Assembly: GCA_016124535.1 (NCBI GenBank)
Contig: WGNK01000004.1
Location: 62,001 to 126,000 of the forward strand
Length of the DNA stretch: 64,000 bases
Source of the DNA: Azospirillum sp.
Lineage (GTDB): Bacteria > Pseudomonadota > Alphaproteobacteria > Azospirillales > Azospirillaceae
Reading direction: 5' to 3'
Shown: in pieces, positions 49,241 to 57,225 of the stretch
Position numbering within the stretch: position 1 is the stretch's first letter
How the letters are laid out: each line of letters starts with the position of its first letter
Translations under genes and position numbers: made by a program
The notes under the pieces: generated by a model
What the model saw: only the letters and a program-made list of their open reading frames with translations
Database searches by the model: none
Told to the model about the DNA's origin: nothing

Positions 49241-50022
49241 ACACGATTCTGGAAACCCGGGCGCTGTGCCGGACCTTCGGCGCGGTGATCGCCGCCAATA
49301 GCCTTGACGTGCGGATCGAGCAGAGCGAGGTGGTCGGCGTGATCGGCTCCAACGGTGCCGGCAAGACCACGTTCATCAATATGGTCACCGGTTATCTGTC
49401 ACCCAGTTCCGGCGAAATCCTGTTCGAGGGCCGGTCGATCCTGGGCCACGCGCCGCGCCGGATCACCCGTATGGGCATGGCGCGCTCGTTCCAGGTCGCT
49501 CAGCTGTTCCCCGAACTGACCGTGCTCGACAATCTGGTGTGCGCCCTGATCGGTGCCGAGGGCGCGCATCCTTCATTCCTCAAGCCGGCGCGCAGCCCGG
49601 CGCGGATCGCCGCCTGCGACGCCATCCTGGCCGAGTTCGGGGTCGAGCATTTGCGTGACGACCCGGTGCGTGCGGTGCCCCAGGGCGCCCGCAAGCTGAT
49701 CGACATCGCGATGGCGATGGTCGGGCGACCGCGCATGCTGCTGCTCGACGAGCCGACCAGCGGCGTCAGCGTCGAGGAAAAATTCGCCCTGATGGACACG
49801 GTGATGGCGGCGGTTCGGCGCCACGGCGTGACCGTGCTGTTCGTCGAACACGACATGGAGATCGTCGAGCGCTACGTCAGCCGCATTCTGGCGTTCTATT
49901 CCGGCAAGATCATCGCCGACGGTCCGCCCGCCGCAGTGATGGCTGACGAACGGGTACGCGAACTGGTGATCGGCCACCATACCAGGCCGGCGGGCAGCCG
50001 GCGCCGGAGTGCCCAGCCATGA
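49237..50022 (+). CDS. LivG-type ABC ATPase
   Basis: A 261-residue ATPase: Walker A GSNGAGKTTFIN, Walker B RMLLLDEPTSGVS, an H-loop His in LFVEHDMEIV. The signature is altered (VPQGARKLIDIA in place of the usual L-x-x-G-Q-x-R). The adjacent LivF protein keeps a canonical LSGGQ, so one complete ATP site per dimer is expected. It overlaps LivM and LivF by four bases each. Confidence 0.93.
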   Translation: MNTILETRALCRTFGAVIAANSLDVRIEQSEVVGVIGSNGAGKTTFINMVTGYLSPSSGEILFEGRSILGHAPRRITRMGMARSFQVAQLFPELTVLDNLVCALIGAEGAHPSFLKPARSPARIAACDAILAEFGVEHLRDDPVRAVPQGARKLIDIAMAMVGRPRMLLLDEPTSGVSVEEKFALMDTVMAAVRRHGVTVLFVEHDMEIVERYVSRILAFYSGKIIADGPPAAVMADERVRELVIGHHTRPAGSRRRSAQP

Positions 50023-50666
50023 CCCTCAGCATCGAAGCCCTGAATGTCGCGATCGAGGGCATTCCGATCCTGCGCGACGTCTCGCTGGAGGTGGGCGAGG
50101 GCGCCATGGTCGGCCTGATCGGCCGCAATGGTGCCGGCAAGACCACGCTGATGCGCGCGATCATGGGGCTGCTGCCCCCGGAGTCGGGGCGGATCCGGAT
50201 CGACGGTCGCGATATGGCCGCGGTGCCGTCCTACCGGCGGGCCGGGCTCGGGGTCAGCTACATGCCGGAGGATCGCCGCCTGATTCCGGAACTGACGGCG
50301 GAGGAGAACGTGCTGTTGCCGGCCTGGGCCAATGGCATCAAGGATGCCGCGGCGCGGCTGGAATGGATTTACGCCATCATGCCGGAGGTCCGGGAGTTTC
50401 GCGACCGCCGCGCGCTGCAGCTGTCGGGCGGCCAGCAGAAATTGGTGGCTTTGGCGCGGGCGCTGATGCCCGGACGCAAGCTGCTGCTGCTCGACGAACC
50501 GTTCGAAGGAGTGGCGCCGGTGTTGTCGCGACGGCTGGCCGAGGTGTTCGGACCCTTGCGCCAGGCCGGCGTTGCCGTGGTTCTGTCCGAATCCGATGAT
50601 ACCCATTCCGCCGACTTGGTCGACCGCGTCTACCGCATCGAGCGTGGTGCCGTCACCGTCGGATGA
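50019..50666 (+). CDS. LivF-type ABC ATPase
   Basis: A 215-residue ATPase, somewhat shorter than the usual 233-240. Walker A is GRNGAGKTTLMR, the signature is LQLSGGQQKLVALA and Walker B is KLLLLDEPFEGVAP. The usual VEQN/H-loop position reads LSESDDTHS, so this subunit lacks the H-loop His, as LivF proteins often do. The stop lies 20 bases before the alcohol dehydrogenase start, so the enzymes are in the same operon. Confidence 0.92.
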   Translation: MTLSIEALNVAIEGIPILRDVSLEVGEGAMVGLIGRNGAGKTTLMRAIMGLLPPESGRIRIDGRDMAAVPSYRRAGLGVSYMPEDRRLIPELTAEENVLLPAWANGIKDAAARLEWIYAIMPEVREFRDRRALQLSGGQQKLVALARALMPGRKLLLLDEPFEGVAPVLSRRLAEVFGPLRQAGVAVVLSESDDTHSADLVDRVYRIERGAVTVG

Positions 50667-50686
50667 GCCTGAGGGAGTGTGCTGCC

Positions 50687-51841
50687 ATGAGCGAATTTGT
50701 CTTTGAAACCACCCCCCGCATCATTTGCCAGGCCGGGGCCGCGGCCAAGCTCGGAACCCTGGCCCGCGACCTCGGCATCGCGCGCGCCTTCGTGGTCACC
50801 GATGCCGGGCTGGTCAAGGCCGGGCTGCTGGCGCCGGTCGAGGCTGCGCTGGCCGAGGCCGGGGTGACGGCGGCGGTGTTTTCCGAAGTGCTGGCGGATC
50901 CGCCGGAAACCTCGGTCGTCGCGTGCGCCGCCGCGGCGCGGGCGGCCGGTGCCGATGGCGTGATCGGGTTTGGCGGCGGCAGCTCGATGGACACCGCCAA
51001 GCTGGTCGCCCTGCTATGCGGCCGGAAGCAGGCCCTGCCGGAGGTCTATGGCATCGGTCTGGCCAAAGGACCGCGGCTGCCATTGATCCAGGTCCCGACC
51101 ACCGCCGGCACCGGCTCGGAAGTGACGCCGATCGCGATCGTCACCACGCCCAGCCATGAAAAGAAGGGCGTGGTGTCGCCGCTGCTCTATCCCGATCTGG
51201 CGGTGCTCGACGGTGCGCTGACGGTCGGCTTGCCGCCGGCGGTGACCGCGATGACCGGGGTCGACGCCATGGTTCACGCGATCGAAGCGTTCACCAGCCG
51301 GCACAAGAAGAACCCGGTGTCCGACGCCCTGGCGCTGAAGGCCCTGGAACTGCTCTACGGCCATCTCGATCGGGTGATCGCCGACGGCAGCAACCTGGCG
51401 GCCCGCTCGGCGATGCTCCAGGGCTCGCTGCTTGCCGGCATGGCCTTCGCCAATGCCCCGGTCGCGGCGGTTCATGCCCTGGCCTATCCTCTCGGCGGCC
51501 ACTACCATGTGCCCCATGGCCTGAGCAATTCGCTGGTCCTGGTTCCGGTCTTGCGCTTCAACCAGCCGGCGGCGGCGGGCCTCTATGCCGAGCTGGGGGC
51601 GGCGATGGTGCCGGGCAGCCGGTTCGACGACCCCGAGCAGGGGGCGGCGGCCTTCATCGGTGCCATCGCCGACCTGGTCGGACGGATGCCCTACGCCCAG
51701 ACGCTGCGGCAGGTCGGGGTCACCGAGGGTGATCTGCCGCGGCTCGCGACCGACGCCATGGCGGTGCAGCGCCTGCTGGTCAACAACCCGCGCGAGCTTG
51801 CCTATGACGATGCGCTCGCCATCTATCGGGAAGCTTTTTGA
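50687..51841 (+). CDS. Iron-containing (group III) alcohol dehydrogenase
   Basis: A 384-residue NAD(P)-dependent dehydrogenase. Coenzyme-binding GFGGGSSMDTAKLVA and TTAGTGSEVTP are present. The metal ligands expected in this family are in DAMVHAIEAF and HALAYPLGGHYHVPHG. Members act on 1,3-propanediol, lactaldehyde, ethanol or 4-hydroxybutyrate. The next gene is a succinate-semialdehyde-type dehydrogenase and an MBL hydrolase lies nearby, so 4-hydroxybutyrate (or another omega-hydroxy acid) is an attractive substrate, as for BlcB. The ATG at 50687 has GAGGGAG upstream; an ATG at 50663 overlaps livF and is less likely. Confidence 0.9.
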   Translation: MSEFVFETTPRIICQAGAAAKLGTLARDLGIARAFVVTDAGLVKAGLLAPVEAALAEAGVTAAVFSEVLADPPETSVVACAAAARAAGADGVIGFGGGSSMDTAKLVALLCGRKQALPEVYGIGLAKGPRLPLIQVPTTAGTGSEVTPIAIVTTPSHEKKGVVSPLLYPDLAVLDGALTVGLPPAVTAMTGVDAMVHAIEAFTSRHKKNPVSDALALKALELLYGHLDRVIADGSNLAARSAMLQGSLLAGMAFANAPVAAVHALAYPLGGHYHVPHGLSNSLVLVPVLRFNQPAAAGLYAELGAAMVPGSRFDDPEQGAAAFIGAIADLVGRMPYAQTLRQVGVTEGDLPRLATDAMAVQRLLVNNPRELAYDDALAIYREAF

Positions 51842-51911
51842 CACGACGGATGGCCGGGCGCATCAGCCCGTCCAGGAAAACCGTCTGAACCAGCCATCGT
51901 GCGAGGAAGTC

Positions 51912-53378
51912 ATGTCTGTTCAACTGTCCGATGTCGGGTTGCTGCGTCGCCAGGCCTATATCGACGGCGCCTGGGTGGATGCCGACGAGGGCGGCACCTT
52001 TCCGGTGACCAATCCGGCCAACGGCGAATTGATCGTCGAGGTGCCCAATCTGGGTGCCGCCGAGACCCGGCGGGCGATCGCCGCCGCCGATGCCGCTTGG
52101 GGTGGCTGGCGTGCCAAGACCGCCAAGGAGCGTGCCACGCTGCTGCGCCGCTGGTTCGAGTTGATCATGGCCAACCAGGAAGATCTGGCGCGGCTGATGA
52201 CGGTCGAGCAGGGCAAGCCGCTGGCCGAATCCCGTGGCGAGGTCGCCTATGGCGCCAATTTCGTCGAGTGGTTTGCCGAAGAGGCCAAGCGGGTCTACGG
52301 CGACACCATCCCGAGCCATGGTGCCGACAAGCGGATCGTCGTGCTCAAGCAGCCGATCGGGGTGGTCGCGGCGATCACGCCGTGGAACTTCCCGATCGCG
52401 ATGATCACCCGCAAATGCGCGCCGGCGCTCGCGGTCGGTTGCCCGGTGGTGGTCAAGCCGGCCGGCGAGACGCCGTTGTCGGCGCTGGCGCTGGCGGTGC
52501 TGGCCGAGCGCGCGGGTATTCCCAAGGGCGTGTTCAACGTCCTGACCACCGCTCGCTCGGCGGAGGTCGGTGGCGAGCTGACCTCGAACCCGACCGTGCG
52601 CAAGCTGTCCTTCACCGGTTCGACCGGGATCGGCAAGCTGTTGATGAAGCAGTGTGCCGGCACCGTGAAGAAGGTGTCCTTGGAACTCGGCGGCAATGCG
52701 CCGTTCATCGTGTTCGACGACGCCGATCTCGATGCCGCGGTGATTGGCGCGATGGCCAGCAAATACCGCAACACCGGGCAGACTTGCGTCTGTGCCAACC
52801 GGCTGCTGATCCAGGACGGCGTCTACGACGCCTTCGCCGACAAGCTGGCGACCGCGGTTGCGGGGCTCAAGGTCGGTTCCGGCCTGGAGACCGGTGTCCA
52901 GCAGGGACCGCTGATCAACGAAGCGGCGGTGGCCAAGGTCGAGCAGATGGTCGGCGACGCGGTGGCCAAGGGTGCCAAGGTGGTGATCGGCGGCAAGCGC
53001 CACGCGCTCGGCGGTACCTTCTACGAGCCGACCATCCTGACCGGGGTCACCCCGGCGATGGCTTGCGCGCGTGAGGAGATTTTCGGGCCGGTGGCACCGT
53101 TGTTCCGCTTCAAGACCGACGACGAAGCGGTGGCACTCAGCAACGACACCGAATTCGGGTTGGCGGCCTATTTCTACGGCCGCGACATCGCGCGGGTATG
53201 GTCGGTCGCCGAGCGCCTGGAATATGGCATGGTCGGGATCAACGAAGGCATCATCTCGACCGAGGTCGCACCGTTCGGCGGGGTCAAGGAATCCGGGATC
53301 GGCCGCGAAGGCTCCAAATACGGCATCGACGATTTCCTGACGATCAAATATCTGTGCTTCGGCGGCCTGAAATCCTAG
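51912..53378 (+). CDS. NAD(P)-dependent semialdehyde dehydrogenase (GabD-like)
   Basis: A 488-residue aldehyde dehydrogenase close to succinate-semialdehyde dehydrogenases: the catalytic Cys292 is in NTGQTCVCANR, the general-base Glu is in VSLELGGNAPFIVFDDADLD, and coenzyme binding is in TPWNFPIAMITRKCAPALA. The expected reaction is succinate semialdehyde to succinate; glutarate semialdehyde is possible. GAGGAAG precedes the ATG. It is the last gene of the sigma-54-controlled operon, 70 bases after the alcohol dehydrogenase, and a strong inverted repeat follows. Confidence 0.92.
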   Translation: MSVQLSDVGLLRRQAYIDGAWVDADEGGTFPVTNPANGELIVEVPNLGAAETRRAIAAADAAWGGWRAKTAKERATLLRRWFELIMANQEDLARLMTVEQGKPLAESRGEVAYGANFVEWFAEEAKRVYGDTIPSHGADKRIVVLKQPIGVVAAITPWNFPIAMITRKCAPALAVGCPVVVKPAGETPLSALALAVLAERAGIPKGVFNVLTTARSAEVGGELTSNPTVRKLSFTGSTGIGKLLMKQCAGTVKKVSLELGGNAPFIVFDDADLDAAVIGAMASKYRNTGQTCVCANRLLIQDGVYDAFADKLATAVAGLKVGSGLETGVQQGPLINEAAVAKVEQMVGDAVAKGAKVVIGGKRHALGGTFYEPTILTGVTPAMACAREEIFGPVAPLFRFKTDDEAVALSNDTEFGLAAYFYGRDIARVWSVAERLEYGMVGINEGIISTEVAPFGGVKESGIGREGSKYGIDDFLTIKYLCFGGLKS

Positions 53379-53434
53379 TGCCGAACCGGGGCAACGCTGC
53401 CGGCGACAGCGGCAGCGGGATGGGGTAGAAACGG

Positions 53435-53469
53435 CGGGCATGACGGCGGCGGGGTTGCCGTCATGCCCG
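53435..53469 (+). terminator. Thirteen-base inverted repeat ending the transport/catabolic operon
   Basis: CGGGCATGACGGC (53435-53447) and GCCGTCATGCCCG (53457-53469) are perfect arms with a nine-base loop, 57 bases after the semialdehyde dehydrogenase stop and before xth. There is no T tract, but position and strength suggest a terminator. Confidence 0.7.
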
Positions 53470-53510
53470 GCCGGTGGCGCCGGGCTCCTGCATCCCCTGG
53501 GACTTCGACG

Positions 53511-54293
53511 GTGCGGATCGCGACCTGGAACGTCAATTCGGTCAAGGCAAGGCTGCCGAACGTCTGCTCCTGGCTGGAGCAGGCCGCCCCTGATGTCGTA
53601 CTGTTTCAGGAAATCAAATGCGAGACCGCGGCCTTTCCCGGATCGGTGTTCGAGGCGCTGGGTTACCGGGCCGCGGCGCTGGGTCAGAAAAGCTACAACG
53701 GCGTTGCCATCCTGTCGAAACGGCCGATCGAGGACCTGCGCGAGGGTTTGCCCGGCGACAGCGACGACGTCCAGGCGCGCTACCTCGAGGCGACCATCGA
53801 CGGCGTCCGTATCGCCTCGCTCTATCTGCCCAACGGCAACCCGGTGGGCACCGAGAAATATCCTTACAAGCTGCGCTGGATGGCACGCCTGCGCGACCAC
53901 GCCGCTGGTTTGCTGGCGACCGAGCAGCCTTTCGTGCTGGGCGGCGACTACAACATCATTCCGGCGGCGGAAGACGTGTACGACCCGGCCGCCTGGGCGA
54001 CCGATGCGCTGTTCCGTCTGGAGTCGCGCTCGGCTTTCCGCGCCCTGGTCAATCTCGGGCTGACCGAGGCCTATCGGGCGCTCCATCCGGTGGGGGCCGG
54101 CGAGCCGCCTGCCTACACTTTCTGGGATTACCAGGCCGGGCGGTGGCCGCGCGACCAGGGGCTGCGGATCGACCACTTCCTGCTTTCGCCCCAGGCCGCA
54201 GACCGACTGGTCGGCTGCACTATAGACCGCGGGCCACGGGCCGGGGAAAAGGCATCCGACCATACCCCGGTGGTGCTGGAGTTGACCGGCTGA
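53511..54293 (+). CDS. xth: Exodeoxyribonuclease III
   Basis: A 260-residue AP endonuclease/3'-5' exonuclease for DNA repair. Family motifs in order: IATWNVNSVKARL (Asn), LFQEIKCE (metal-binding Glu), SYNGVAILSK, GGDYNIIP, and the C-terminal RIDHFLLS and ASDHTPVV with the catalytic Asp-His. The GTG at 53511 gives the usual N-terminus VRIATWNVNS; an ATG at 53463 would add residues derived from the hairpin region. Confidence 0.95.
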   Translation: MRIATWNVNSVKARLPNVCSWLEQAAPDVVLFQEIKCETAAFPGSVFEALGYRAAALGQKSYNGVAILSKRPIEDLREGLPGDSDDVQARYLEATIDGVRIASLYLPNGNPVGTEKYPYKLRWMARLRDHAAGLLATEQPFVLGGDYNIIPAAEDVYDPAAWATDALFRLESRSAFRALVNLGLTEAYRALHPVGAGEPPAYTFWDYQAGRWPRDQGLRIDHFLLSPQAADRLVGCTIDRGPRAGEKASDHTPVVLELTG

Positions 54294-54366
54294 CTATGGT
54301 ACGGACCGCTTACCGATTGAAGCAATCCTGTACGTTTTTCGTTCCAGCACTTAGAGACATCCGATC

Positions 54367-55179
54367 GTGACTGCTCCTCCCAAAGGCGCGCGCCGGCCGC
54401 AAAAGGGCCGTGTTGCCCGCTTTGCCGATGCCCTGAAACCGGTCAAGGCGCGCCAGCCGCTCCTGCCGGTGCTCCATACCGTCGGCGGCCTCCAGCTGAG
54501 GACGATCATCGAGCATGACAAGGTGGTGCCAGGTCCCAGCCCCGGTTACGCCGAGCCGCTGATCCATCTGTCCTATGGCCGGCCGCTCTATCACCCGCTC
54601 AACGGCACCATCGATCCGGCATCCAATCTGTGCGGCCCGGTGGTGTTGATGTTCGATCCCGAGTTGATCGAGGACGCCGCCGGGCTCTATCCGTTCGACA
54701 GCACGGCGCTTGCCAATGGCCGGCTGGCGCCGCTGGTCAACGACGAGTCGGAGCTCGATGGCTATGAGCTGCGGGCGATCAGGGTGGCGCCGGCGCGGCT
54801 GGTCCGGGCGTTCTACGGCTCCAATTTTCGCTATCTGATCGAGTCTCCGAACCCGGAGCGCAGCCTGTTCAAGCGCCACAATTCCGCGCTGCAGGATTAC
54901 GCCTCCTGGCTCGACGGGTTGCATGAGCAAAATCAGATGGGCCTGAGCACCCTGGAGCTGCAATTCGACGAGGAGATCGTGGTCTCCGAGCATCTCAAGG
55001 CGATCATCCTGCCGACCATCCTGCTGGCCGATCGCATCATCGCCGATTTCCTGATGGCCTATCGGATTTCCGCGATGGGCTATACCTGGTTCGGCGGCGA
55101 GGCCTCGCTCTATGCCGGTGCCATCCGCCAGTTGGTCGCCGAGCACACCAATGTCATGGGGCTGGCTCGCCATGAGTGA
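54367..55179 (+). CDS. Uncharacterised protein, first of an overlapping pair
   Basis: A 270-residue soluble protein I cannot assign. The N-terminal 25 residues are basic. The core has LPVLHTVGGLQLRTIIEHDKV, then PLIHLSYGRPLYHP, GPVVLMFDPELIEDA and GLYPFDSTALANG. The sequence of His-T, Y-G-R-P-x-Y, a hydrophobic strand ending in a proline and Y-P-F-D-S recalls proteins with an ADP-ribosyltransferase-like arrangement, but this is a weak impression. The C-terminal part is helical (LKAIILPTILLADRIIADFLMAY). The GTG at 54367 begins the frame. The stop overlaps the start of the next gene by eight bases, so the two are co-translated. Confidence 0.75.
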   Translation: MTAPPKGARRPQKGRVARFADALKPVKARQPLLPVLHTVGGLQLRTIIEHDKVVPGPSPGYAEPLIHLSYGRPLYHPLNGTIDPASNLCGPVVLMFDPELIEDAAGLYPFDSTALANGRLAPLVNDESELDGYELRAIRVAPARLVRAFYGSNFRYLIESPNPERSLFKRHNSALQDYASWLDGLHEQNQMGLSTLELQFDEEIVVSEHLKAIILPTILLADRIIADFLMAYRISAMGYTWFGGEASLYAGAIRQLVAEHTNVMGLARHE

Positions 55180-56011
55180 CGACTTCAAGCTGATCGGTTT
55201 CCTCGATCTGGCCGCCGACTATGCCGGCTTCGTCGATCCGGTGTTTCTCGGCGATGGCGAACGGGCAATTCAGCGGGTTGGCGCCGACGGCGACACCGTC
55301 AGCCATTTCGACATCATCGCCTCCAGCCTGCCGGTGGCGTTGAAGGCCAATGGCGACGAGGTCTGCCGGGTGGTCGGCGAGCGCCGGCTGTTCGCGTTCC
55401 GCTTTCCCGACCAGTCGATCGCCTGCGGCGACCGCGACCAGCTGGCACAGGCGCTGCGCAGCCGGTTCTTTGAGCTCTACACCGGCCGGTCGGCCACGAT
55501 CTATCCGCTGCTGATCCTCGACGTGCTGTCGTTCCTCGGCGACGAGGACGCCGTGTTCGAGGAGCTGGATTACAATCGCTCGCCGGCGGCGTTCCAGAAA
55601 TACCTCGCGCGCAGCCGGGAACATCTGGCGCTGCTCCAGCTGTCGCGGGAAGATTTCAAATACGCCGCGCTGTCCGGGCGCCTGCATTTTCCGACCCGCG
55701 AGACGATCATCAATATCGACGAGGCCAGTTTGCGCCGCCTGCTTGCCCAGGGCGTACGCAAGCTGGCGACCCGGCGGCTGTGGGCGGTGTTCGCGCTGCT
55801 GTGCGTGCTGGCGGTGGTGATCTTTTCCGACAAGCTGATACCCTTGGTTGGGATCACGCCGGCCGCGCTGGCGCTCGGTTTTCAGGTCGCCGGTACCATC
55901 GCCGTGTTCTGGCTGTTCCTGGAATTGATCCTGGGCTCGGGCAAGCTGTCGCGGCGCCAGCTGGTGCCCTGGCTGGTGGTCCGCATCCGCGAGGCCGCCC
56001 GCAAGGCTTGA
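55172..56011 (+). CDS. Uncharacterised protein with two C-terminal membrane helices, second of pair
   Basis: A 279-residue protein of unknown family. Residues 1-195 are soluble and mixed alpha/beta (FKLIGFLDLAADYAGFVDP, YPLLILDVLSFLGDEDAVFEEL). Two transmembrane helices follow near 207-225 (WAVFALLCVLAVVIF) and 235-256 (ALALGFQVAGTIAVFWLFLEL), and the end is basic. The ATG at 55172 overlaps the upstream gene by eight bases. The pair may form a complex at the membrane, with this gene as anchor. Codon use and GC content match the surroundings, so there is no sign of recent transfer. Confidence 0.75.
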   Translation: MSDDFKLIGFLDLAADYAGFVDPVFLGDGERAIQRVGADGDTVSHFDIIASSLPVALKANGDEVCRVVGERRLFAFRFPDQSIACGDRDQLAQALRSRFFELYTGRSATIYPLLILDVLSFLGDEDAVFEELDYNRSPAAFQKYLARSREHLALLQLSREDFKYAALSGRLHFPTRETIINIDEASLRRLLAQGVRKLATRRLWAVFALLCVLAVVIFSDKLIPLVGITPAALALGFQVAGTIAVFWLFLELILGSGKLSRRQLVPWLVVRIREAARKA

Positions 56012-56027
56012 CGAAGGTTTCGGGCCG

Positions 56028-56555
56028 ATGACCGCAGCGCCAGCGCCTGACCAACTTGCGGCCGATCGTCCGGTCCTGACCGGCGGCTGCTTGTGTGGTG
56101 CGGTGCGCTACCGGGTCAGCGGCCCGATGAGCCGTGAGGGGGCCGGCTATTGCCATTGCCGGATGTGCCAGCGCTCGACCGGGGCGCCGGTGGTCGCCTG
56201 GGCGTCCTTTCCGGCCGAAGCCTTCGCCTTCACGGCTGGCGATCCGGTCGCCTACCGCTCCTCGGCGGAAGCGATCCGGCGCTTTTGCGGCTGTTGCGGT
56301 ACCCAGCTGACCTTCGCCTATCTTGAGGGACCGCCGTTTCTCGATATCGCCATCGCCACGCTCGATGATCCCCGGGCGGTGCCGCCGCAATTCCATCTCT
56401 GGACCGCCAGCCGGATTCCCTGGCTGAAATTGGGCGACGATTTGCCGGCTTTCGATGGCCACGGAGCGGATTTCCGCCCGACCGGCGGGATGGCGGCGGG
56501 ACCTCAATCCTCGTCCGCGAATGCGCCGTTGTTGCCGGGGACCGATCCGGACTAG
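56028..56555 (+). CDS. GFA-family zinc protein
   Basis: A 175-residue protein with the GFA/CENP-V fold: GGCLCGAVRYRV, CHCRMCQRSTGAP and RFCGCCGTQLTF provide the conserved cysteines that bind two zinc ions. The family is named for glutathione-dependent formaldehyde-activating enzyme, but most members have no proven activity. It begins 16 bases after the preceding stop, and could be transcribed with the unknown pair. Confidence 0.92.
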   Translation: MTAAPAPDQLAADRPVLTGGCLCGAVRYRVSGPMSREGAGYCHCRMCQRSTGAPVVAWASFPAEAFAFTAGDPVAYRSSAEAIRRFCGCCGTQLTFAYLEGPPFLDIAIATLDDPRAVPPQFHLWTASRIPWLKLGDDLPAFDGHGADFRPTGGMAAGPQSSSANAPLLPGTDPD

Positions 56556-56590
56556 ACTTCCCAGCTGCCGCCAATCCGGGCCATCCGATC

Positions 56591-57166
56591 ATGCCCAAGA
56601 GTGAACCCGACCCCAAGGCCGAAATGCGGGCGATGTTGGCGACGCTGGAGATCCAGGCCGCGGAGGCGGCACAGTTGGCGATGCTGGTGGAGCGCGGCCT
56701 GAAGGCGGAAACCTATGCCGCCTACCACGAGTTTCGCTCCAAAATCGGCGAGTTTCGTGCGCTGGTCAGCTTGCTCGATGCGCGTCTGGGTGGCCTCGAC
56801 GACCAGCGCGCCGGCGATTTGCGCGAGCAATTTCAGCGGCTCGACCAGCTTGTGTTGACCATGGTGGTGCGCGCCGCCAAGTCGTTTTTCGTCATTCTGG
56901 CCGAGAGCAAGGTGTTTCCGCTCGGCGCCCACGATCTGTTTTTGCCCGAATTGGCCAGCCTGGATGAGGCCGAGGAGCGGCTGCGCCGGCCGGATTATGC
57001 CGCCGCCGTGGGACCTTCGGTGCTGCACGACCTCGATGAGGCCCGCGAGCGGCTGAAACTGGTGCTCAACCGCCTGCCGGCGCTGCCCGACTTCAGCGGC
57101 CTGCCGACCCTGCCCAAAGAGCTGGAACACCGCCCGACCCGCGAAGACTACTACTACCGCGGCTAG
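56591..57166 (+). CDS. Uncharacterised helical protein
   Basis: A 191-residue, almost entirely alpha-helical soluble protein with heptad-like stretches (AQLAMLVERGLKAETYAAYHEFRSKIGEF, AEERLRRPDYAAAV, LDEARERLKLVLNRL) and a charged, tyrosine-rich end (EDYYYRG). No signal peptide or membrane helix. I do not recognise the family. It starts 35 bases after the GFA gene and is followed by a GC-rich hairpin shared with the convergent ald gene. Confidence 0.7.
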   Translation: MPKSEPDPKAEMRAMLATLEIQAAEAAQLAMLVERGLKAETYAAYHEFRSKIGEFRALVSLLDARLGGLDDQRAGDLREQFQRLDQLVLTMVVRAAKSFFVILAESKVFPLGAHDLFLPELASLDEAEERLRRPDYAAAVGPSVLHDLDEARERLKLVLNRLPALPDFSGLPTLPKELEHRPTREDYYYRG

Positions 57167-57194
57167 GCGTTCCGCTCTGGATTTTGGGGGGGGG

Positions 57195-57216
57195 CGGGGG
57201 GCCTCGCGGCCCCCCG
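57195..57216. terminator. Bidirectional GC hairpin between the helical-protein gene and ald
   Basis: CGGGGGGCC (57195-57203), loop TCGC, GGCCCCCCG (57208-57216): a nine-base stem between two convergent stop codons (57166 and 57226), preceded by a nine-G run. Confidence 0.75.
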
Positions 57217-57225
57217 GTTCTGTTA

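Noticed and set aside
57186..57200. G run before the hairpin as a phase-variation tract
   Set aside because: It lies after the stop codon of one gene and beyond the stop of the other, so length change would not affect a reading frame.
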